Assembly: GCF_000213175.1 (NCBI RefSeq)
Contig: NW_009799101.1
Span: forward strand, 2,701,093 to 2,765,092
Source of the DNA: Neurospora tetrasperma FGSC 2508
Taxonomy: Eukaryota > Ascomycota > Sordariomycetes > Sordariales > Sordariaceae
DNA length: 64,000 nt
Direction of reading: 5' to 3'
Under the pieces are notes generated by a model that had not been told where the DNA came from, did not search any database, and saw only the letters and a list, made by a program, of their open reading frames with translations. A program made the translations under genes and the position numbers. Shown in pieces: positions 58,994 through 64,000 of the stretch (position 1 is its first letter; every line of letters starts with the position of its first letter).

Positions 58994-60087
58994 CGGGAGG
59001 GATTAGGGCAGTAAGCTGCTAGCTGGTAGCTCGTAGGAATAAGGGAATAATAGTGTAGTAAGGAAATCTTGGACTCGATTATGGATTACTGAGTGTTAGA
59101 CGGGAGCTGAGATAGGGGGGGACTTTCAGTGTTTTGGTGGTTTGGGAATCGATACCGGCCGATGGGGTAGTGGTACCTGCCAGTAGTAATAAACCAGGAG
59201 GTTAGTACCAGACAGAGGCGGGTACTTGACCGATACTTGGCCCTGCCTGTGGTGCAGCGACTGTTGAGGTGGTTGACTGCCCGCTAAACTGACTACACTA
59301 GGCCATCCTGGGCTGGCGCGGCTGAGTCCCGGGCAGGTCCCGTCGGCGTGGACCCGTCCCTGATCGGCTTGGCTTCGGCGCATGTTCCAGGGCAGCAAGT
59401 GAGCTCTTTAGCTGGTCCACTTCCCCACCACTCCCTGCCCCTCTCCCCGTGTTCCCAACGTTCGATTCGCACGCCATCGCCAATGCCGTGGGACCTTTGT
59501 GAAGTCCTTCAGCCATCCGGTCGCATCTGATAATGGATGAGATCCAACTGTTGTGAAGTAAGAAAGGATTTCTACTTTATGCGTTGTGCGAATGAGGGCA
59601 GCTAGTAGGAGCTATTGCGTGTCTTTGCATGCATGGCTCTCTGAAAGAGTCGAGGGTGAGGCATCATGTATTGGCTGCATACAAACAAACTCGAAAAGGG
59701 GGTTCAGGGGGGACACGCAATGAGTGTTGATCCATCATGTTGACACAAGATAATGTTACAAAAAGAAAGCCTGAACAAGTGATGGTGCTTGCGCAAATAT
59801 TCATGCGACAAAATACTCGAGCTTTCGGGGTTCAGAGAGGATAGTTTAGTTAGTCAATGTCATCAGATCAAAGCTCAGAGAATAGTTTAGGATCGATATT
59901 ATTCAACGTCTTGATGTTGACAACCAAAATTGAAAATCGACTTTGCTGGAAACTTGTCACCATCCCATCCATAGAGCGCTATTTCTCGGCATTTGGAAGA
60001 CGGGATCAAAGACAAAAAACCAAAAAGGAAAAATAACAGACTGAGTGATGGAAACGTATGTCCGTTGTGAAGAAAAAGTCAAAAACT
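58994..60087. other. Coronin upstream region and tRNA 3' flank
   Basis: Contains the coronin promoter. Immediately after the tRNA (minus strand), T-rich stretches near 60060-60087 would stop RNA polymerase III. No other feature supported. Confidence 0.45.
60079..60087 (-). terminator. Pol III terminator of the tRNA gene
   Basis: A run of five T on the minus strand, a few bases after the discriminator, followed by another T run. Confidence 0.7.
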
Positions 60088-60175
60088 TAGTCGTACTGGG
60101 GATCGAACCCAGAACCTTCTCGGATCAAATTCAGCTAATGTGAACGAGAAATCATAACCATTAGACCATACGACT
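60088..60175 (-). tRNA. tRNA-Val (anticodon CAC), with 15-nt intron
   Basis: On the minus strand the 7-bp acceptor stem AGTCGTA/TACGACT pairs perfectly, with discriminator A at 60088. T arm CTGGG-TTCGATC-CCCAG and variable loop AGGTT are canonical. The anticodon stem TCTCG/CGAGA closes on TTCACA...C; reading T33 then CAC as positions 34-36 gives valine. The 15 bases between position 37 and 38 (TTAGCTGAATTTGAT) are at the standard tRNA intron site. Box A-like TGGTCTAATGG and box B GGTTCGATCCC are present, and a TTTTT terminator follows. Amino acid identity rests on the anticodon alone; a different stem register would give TTC (Glu) but leaves a worse loop. Confidence 0.9.
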
Positions 60176-60685
60176 TTGTTGAGTTTTAGCACCATATTGA
60201 GGTGTTATGAAGACAAAAGCTTCCAGCCACCCCACCAAGCAAGGGGCGGGACAAGATCCCGTAATGGTGTAGTCTATGTGAGCAAAGCTAGAACAATGGG
60301 AACACAGGATATTCACACCTCCTCAATTGGAGTGTTACAAAAAGAAACCAGTCTGGAAAACTTCAACAACTATTCTATCAAGTTCAAGCTAATTCGTTAT
60401 ATGTCATTGACCATCGTGTTCTTCGAAAGGGGCAAGTAAACAATTGTTCTTTGTTCCGCAGCTCATGCAGAAAGATGCCAAGATGGCCCAAGCTTTCGGA
60501 TCTTCGGTGACGACACTGACTCGATCTCACCGAGTGCCACTATGATTCTGCATCTGGACTGAGACAAACCTCACAACAACCAACATGGAAATTTGGCATT
60601 GTAGGTAGCGGCGTATGCCGCCTCGTGATCCCCAACAACAAATACTGCCACCCATCAGACCCGAATCATACAGCAGCACATCAAA
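60176..60685. other. Upstream region of the sirtuin gene
   Basis: Between the tRNA 5' end and the sirtuin ATG. Holds a probable pol II promoter; an 87-codon frame (60176-60439) has no features I recognise. Confidence 0.4.
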
Positions 60686-61924
60686 ATGTCCACCCTTGCG
60701 ACAACAGCAGCCGGCACCCTCCGAATGCGGATTCCCTACCGAGAGCTGCCTCCCCCGACCACCATCATACCTGCCACCGCCACGACCCTGCCCGGCGCCG
60801 TGGCTGCTCTCAAGTCATTCCTCACCACCCCTCCGCCGTCCGGTTTACCCAATCGAACTGTCATCCTCACCGGTGCCGGCCTTTCCGTGGCCAGCGGCTT
60901 AGCCGACTACCGTGGCGTCAACGGCACCTACCGGGTCAATAAGGACTACAAGCCGATTTTCCACCACGAGTTCCTCGCCAGCCACGAGACGCGACAGCGA
61001 TACTGGGCACGGAGCTACATCGGATGGAGGGGTCTGGGACGGGCCGGCCCGAACCCGGGCCACTACGCGATCCGGGACCTTGGGAATCTACTCACCGAGC
61101 GCTACAGCGGTGACCGAAACAACAAAAGCATTACGGGTGTAATCACACAGAATGTCGATTCCTTCCATAAAATGAGCCATCCCGATATACAAACCGTCGA
61201 ATTGCACGGAACTCTAGCCTCGGTTGTTTGTACATCGTGCCGGAACCAATTTCCTCGAGACGAGTATCAGACCACACTGGCCAGGCTCAACCCGATTTGG
61301 GCTGATTTCCTTCGCGAGGCGCTGGCATCGGGAGCCCTGGAGACGGAGGACATTGAAGAACGGAACAAAAAGAGTATCAAGATGAACCCAGATGGTGATG
61401 TGGACCTGGCCGAGGCACCTTACACCACGTTTCGTTACCCAGCATGTCCGTCATGTTTGAAGGAGCCGCCGCGTCTTGCAGATGGCACCAAGACATGGGT
61501 AGAAATCGACAAAGATGGTGCATGGATACCGTCCAGTACTGCGGGAGTTCTGAAACCGGCAGTAATCATGTTTGGAGAGAGTATAAGCGCTGAGGTCAAG
61601 GGCGAGGCGGAAAAGGCCATTGACAATGCCGGACGAATGCTCATCCTGGGCACCTCTCTCGCGACCTACTCGGCCTGGCGGCTGGCACAGCGGGCGAAGC
61701 TCCGAGGAATGCCTATAGCCATTGTGAGCATCGGTGGTGTGAGGCGCGAAGAGATGTTCTTTGAAGATCTAGACCCTAAGATGGCCGGTCCTCATGGGGT
61801 TAGAGTGGAGATGGCTACTGAACAGCTGTTACCGGCGCTCGTGGAGGAGCTCAAGAGTTATAACAATGGGGCCATGGTGGCCGAGGTACCCGTGGGCACC
61901 TTGTTTACTGAACGAGTCCGCTAA
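60686..61924 (+). CDS. Sir2-family NAD-dependent deacylase, SIRT4-like class II
   Basis: Single exon, 412 residues. Sirtuin marks: TGAGLSVASGLADYRG with GAG at 63-65, TQNVDSFH at 154-161, catalytic H174 in ELHG, zinc cysteines C182/C185 and C253/C256, KPAVIMFGE, and LGTSLATYSAWRL in the NAD fold. The YRGVNGTYR and WARSYIGW stretches are typical of SIRT4-type class II sirtuins, as is VCTSCRN. The first ~25 residues lack acids except E20 and carry R13, R15, R19, so a mitochondrial presequence is plausible. The insert between the cysteine pairs is long (~65 residues). From memory this corresponds to N. crassa nst-5; not verified. Its stop is 41 bases from the stop of the convergent next gene. 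Confidence 0.92.
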   Translation: MSTLATTAAGTLRMRIPYRELPPPTTIIPATATTLPGAVAALKSFLTTPPPSGLPNRTVILTGAGLSVASGLADYRGVNGTYRVNKDYKPIFHHEFLASHETRQRYWARSYIGWRGLGRAGPNPGHYAIRDLGNLLTERYSGDRNNKSITGVITQNVDSFHKMSHPDIQTVELHGTLASVVCTSCRNQFPRDEYQTTLARLNPIWADFLREALASGALETEDIEERNKKSIKMNPDGDVDLAEAPYTTFRYPACPSCLKEPPRLADGTKTWVEIDKDGAWIPSSTAGVLKPAVIMFGESISAEVKGEAEKAIDNAGRMLILGTSLATYSAWRLAQRAKLRGMPIAIVSIGGVRREEMFFEDLDPKMAGPHGVRVEMATEQLLPALVEELKSYNNGAMVAEVPVGTLFTERVR

Positions 61925-61965
61925 CGGACGCCCATCTATAATAGAATAAAAGAGGTCTTGTCGAC

Positions 61966-62661
61966 TTAGAAGAAGGCACCCTTGAGGGCTGCAGGCGAGA
62001 TCTTGGGCGTTGTCTCGGTCTGCGTCTGGGGTTGTTCCTTTGCGGGCTCTGCCTTGGCTTGCTGGGCAAGTTTCGCCGCCTTTTGTTGCTTTGCCTTGTG
62101 CATGATCTCTTCGCGTTCGATCTCCTTGAGGACTGTTGTCAAATTTTGATGTCAGCTGGTGCTCTCCGTATCATGTCCACCTGCGTTTAACGAACCTTCA
62201 TCCCAAGCAGCCTCCTTCTCCGGATCGCCAGTGCCCAACACCTTCTCAACATCCACCTCTTCACCCTTCTGTATCCTCTCGACCACCTCACGCAAGGTAT
62301 TGATCCTGACATCGGCCTGGCGCGAAAAGGCCGCATAGTCTTTTTTGAGCGAGATCATCTGGATAGCCATGGAACCGATCATTAGAAAAATGATGATAAA
62401 GAAGGTGGCCGGGTTCCACTCGGTCGATTTCGGCATCTTTGTGTGGTTGATGGAGTCATCGCCGAATCGCAAGAACTTGGGAACCAACGACTTCCAAAAG
62501 GACACTTTGGCGACTCTAGGGACGATTACATCCGGGGCGCCGCTCGCGAGGCGGATCGAGGTTGAAAACGAAGCTCGAAGAACTGTCGAGGGGACTTGAC
62601 GATGGAGCAAGGCAGCATGCGCATTGCGCCCAAGGCGCTGAGGAAGAGAAGTTCGGCGCAT
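61966..62661 (-). CDS. Small mitochondrial single-span membrane protein
   Basis: Exons 62196-62661 and 61966-62132, with split valine codon; intron GTTCGT...CAACAG with CTGAC; 210 residues. The N-terminus MRRTSLPQRLGRNAHAALLHR... is rich in R, A, S and L with no acids for ~45 residues: a strong mitochondrial presequence. A conserved-looking block FWKSLVPKFLR follows, then one membrane span (PATFFIIIFLMIGSMAIQM), then a charged helical tail (VEKVLGTGDPEKEAAWDE, IEREEIMHKAKQQKAAKLAQQ) ending KISPAALKGAFF. Probably an inner-membrane protein; it resembles an uncharacterised fungal family, and I cannot assign a function. The longer open frame starts at TTG, so the ATG at 62661 was used. Confidence 0.8.
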
Positions 62662-63330
62662 GGTAGCAATTCGGAAATGTCGCGTTGTCTTGTGTTGGGA
62701 TTCGGTGGCTATTGAAGCCTGAGTAGGATTGCGACGGATCAGGGCAGTTGTCGAAATCAAGTGTTGGCTGAAGAGAAACTGGGAGAGACCCTGAAAAGAG
62801 AAAGTGAGAAGACGACTCGAAGCTTCGTTCTTCTTCGGGCAAAAAGTTCACTCGAGTTCAGTTCAGTTCAGTTGCAGTGACACAGCGCCAAAATTCCCAC
62901 AAGTGACATCCCACCTGACACGGCAGGCAAAGGTGGGGTCTTTCTGTCATTCCATCCCGCTGTCTGGCCAATGCGCCCCACGCAGCGAGGTACGTACCGT
63001 GTGCTTTCGTACCTGCGTTGCAGTTGCCCGGGCAACTTGAACTCGTTGAATCTTTGTTGCGACCAAGTCAACATCCCGCCAACAAGGGTTCGTTCTCCCC
63101 GTCTTCAGCAGCCGGATTCGTGACCGGGGGGAGCTCCATTGTTGGACACCAATTCGCGATCCACCTTGGCGTTTGCTTCCACATCTTATTTACAATCCAG
63201 CCATCCTTCATGCACTACCCTCTTTTGCCGTCTTTTGGATAGTGTCCCTAGTCCTCTACCTACGTTATAGGCGATGACATGATTAGGAATCAGCCCATTA
63301 GACCTTCTCTCTCTACATCACGACAGCTTC
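62662..63330. promoter_or_regulatory. Divergent promoter region, mitochondrial protein / separase
   Basis: About 670 bases shared by two divergent genes. Contains a TCGAGTTCAGTTCAGTTCAGTT short direct repeat near 62853. No coding sequence supported. Confidence 0.45.
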
Positions 63331-64000
63331 ATGGATACCATACACTCCCAAGCTGACGCCGCGCGCAGCGCCGTCTCTTCGGTGACAACATGTACGCCCG
63401 CCATCACAGCTCTTCTCAAGAGCCTGCTTTTGCCCAAAGACGATGCCACGGCCGCGGCAGAAATAACAACAACAACAAAGACAGCGTCATCAACGAGGCC
63501 GCGGTCGAGAGCAAACAACACAGCCACCAAGGCTACCACAGCCTCAAAGAAAGATAACGGACTCTCGCCCAAGGAAAAGGCGACATTGGCAACACATGTT
63601 GTCAACGGAACCCTTCGCGCCCTGAGCGACTATGCAAAGAACCCACCAACAACCGCGAGACCTCCAACGCCTACCAAGCGGCCAGCGCCCCAAGAGGAGG
63701 AATTGTTGAGGTCAGCCACGACGAGAAACCCGCTCCAACGATGTAGCTCTACCAACTCGACACCGTTATCTCCCCTACAGCCTCGTGCCCTGAACAGAGT
63801 CACCACTTCTCCGGCCCTCTCGAAGCGCTCTCTCTCGCCAGCCAAGGCTCCGAAGCATGACACAAACCTCCTTGCCACGGTTGAATGCGCTCGTGTTGCC
63901 TTGGGCACTCTGCGCCAGTTACACACGTCCAGCAAGCTCACGCTCCCCGAGTTACAGTTAGAGACCGGCATGTCTTCTCTAATCGCCAGGTTGATTACGC
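63331..64000 (+). CDS. Separase (separin), N-terminal part
   Basis: Partial; 223 codons open to the window edge with no stop. The N-terminus MDTIHSQADAARSAVSSVTTCTPAITALLKSLL resembles fungal separins (BimB/Cut1/Esp1), where a short helical start is followed by a T/K/S-rich disordered stretch and then LSPKEKATLATHVVN and NLLATVECARVALGTLRQL helices of the TPR-like region. The protease domain would lie far downstream. Separase cleaves cohesin at anaphase. The call rests on the N-terminal pattern and the remembered gene order; the catalytic part is not visible. Confidence 0.65.
   Translation, partial: MDTIHSQADAARSAVSSVTTCTPAITALLKSLLLPKDDATAAAEITTTTKTASSTRPRSRANNTATKATTASKKDNGLSPKEKATLATHVVNGTLRALSDYAKNPPTTARPPTPTKRPAPQEEELLRSATTRNPLQRCSSTNSTPLSPLQPRALNRVTTSPALSKRSLSPAKAPKHDTNLLATVECARVALGTLRQLHTSSKLTLPELQLETGMSSLIARLIT

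Noticed and set aside
1-64000. Transposons, viral relics, CRISPR arrays, rRNA genes or a secondary-metabolite cluster
   Set aside because: No terminal repeats, transposase or polymerase motifs, spaced repeats, 5S-like sequence or backbone synthase genes were found by eye.

Overview
The window is nuclear DNA from a filamentous ascomycete, most likely Neurospora or a close Sordariales relative. Evidence for this: coding regions rich in G/C at third codon positions; short introns (about 55-130 bases) with GT(A/G)(A/C)G(T) donors and CTAAC or CTGAC branch sites just before the acceptor; a single-exon trifunctional tryptophan protein (glutamine amidotransferase, IGP synthase, PRA isomerase); and long gene-poor spacers full of mono-, di-, tri- and hexanucleotide repeats. 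From memory the gene set and order (atg1, ota, tim9, nup192, trp-1, coronin, sirtuin, separase) resemble linkage group III of Neurospora crassa; this was not checked by search.

Layout. 1-9 kb: the 5' part of a mitochondrial NDUFAF7-type methyltransferase (minus), divergent from a Use1-like SNARE (plus); a BRCT plus WGR-like protein (minus); a zeta-type P-loop kinase (minus); an isocitrate lyase/PEP mutase family enzyme (plus). 9-12.2 kb: autophagy kinase Atg1 (minus). 12.2-20.4 kb: an 8-kb stretch with no convincing gene. 20.4-29 kb: an eight-cysteine secreted protein (plus), GPI mannosyltransferase 3 (minus), ornithine aminotransferase (plus), a Dal5/Tna1-type MFS permease (minus). 29-33.6 kb: gene-poor. 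33.7-37 kb: a Sac7-type RhoGAP (minus). 37-42 kb: gene-poor and repeat-rich. 42-50 kb: tim9 (plus) facing nup192 (minus). 50.8-56 kb: trp-1 and a large charged protein of unknown function (both plus). 56.6-60.2 kb: coronin (minus) and a tRNA-Val gene with an intron (minus). 60.7-64 kb: a class II-like sirtuin (plus), a small mitochondrial membrane protein (minus), and the 5' end of separase (plus), which runs off the window.

Most genes are unrelated housekeeping functions: mitochondrial biogenesis (NDUFAF7, Tim9, the sirtuin, the small membrane protein), trafficking and actin (Use1, RhoGAP, coronin), autophagy, nuclear pore, GPI anchors and amino acid metabolism. They do not form a pathway cluster. 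ota and trp-1 both carry upstream Gcn4/CPC1-type TGACTC cores, consistent with general amino acid control. I found no transposon, viral relic, CRISPR array or rRNA gene. The most unusual items are the BRCT/WGR-like protein, the eight-cysteine secreted protein, the unclassified 834-residue charged protein, an exact 15-nt tRNA intron, and several compact repeat structures in the spacers.

Exon boundaries were read by eye from splice signals and reading-frame continuity; starts were placed on ATG codons only.
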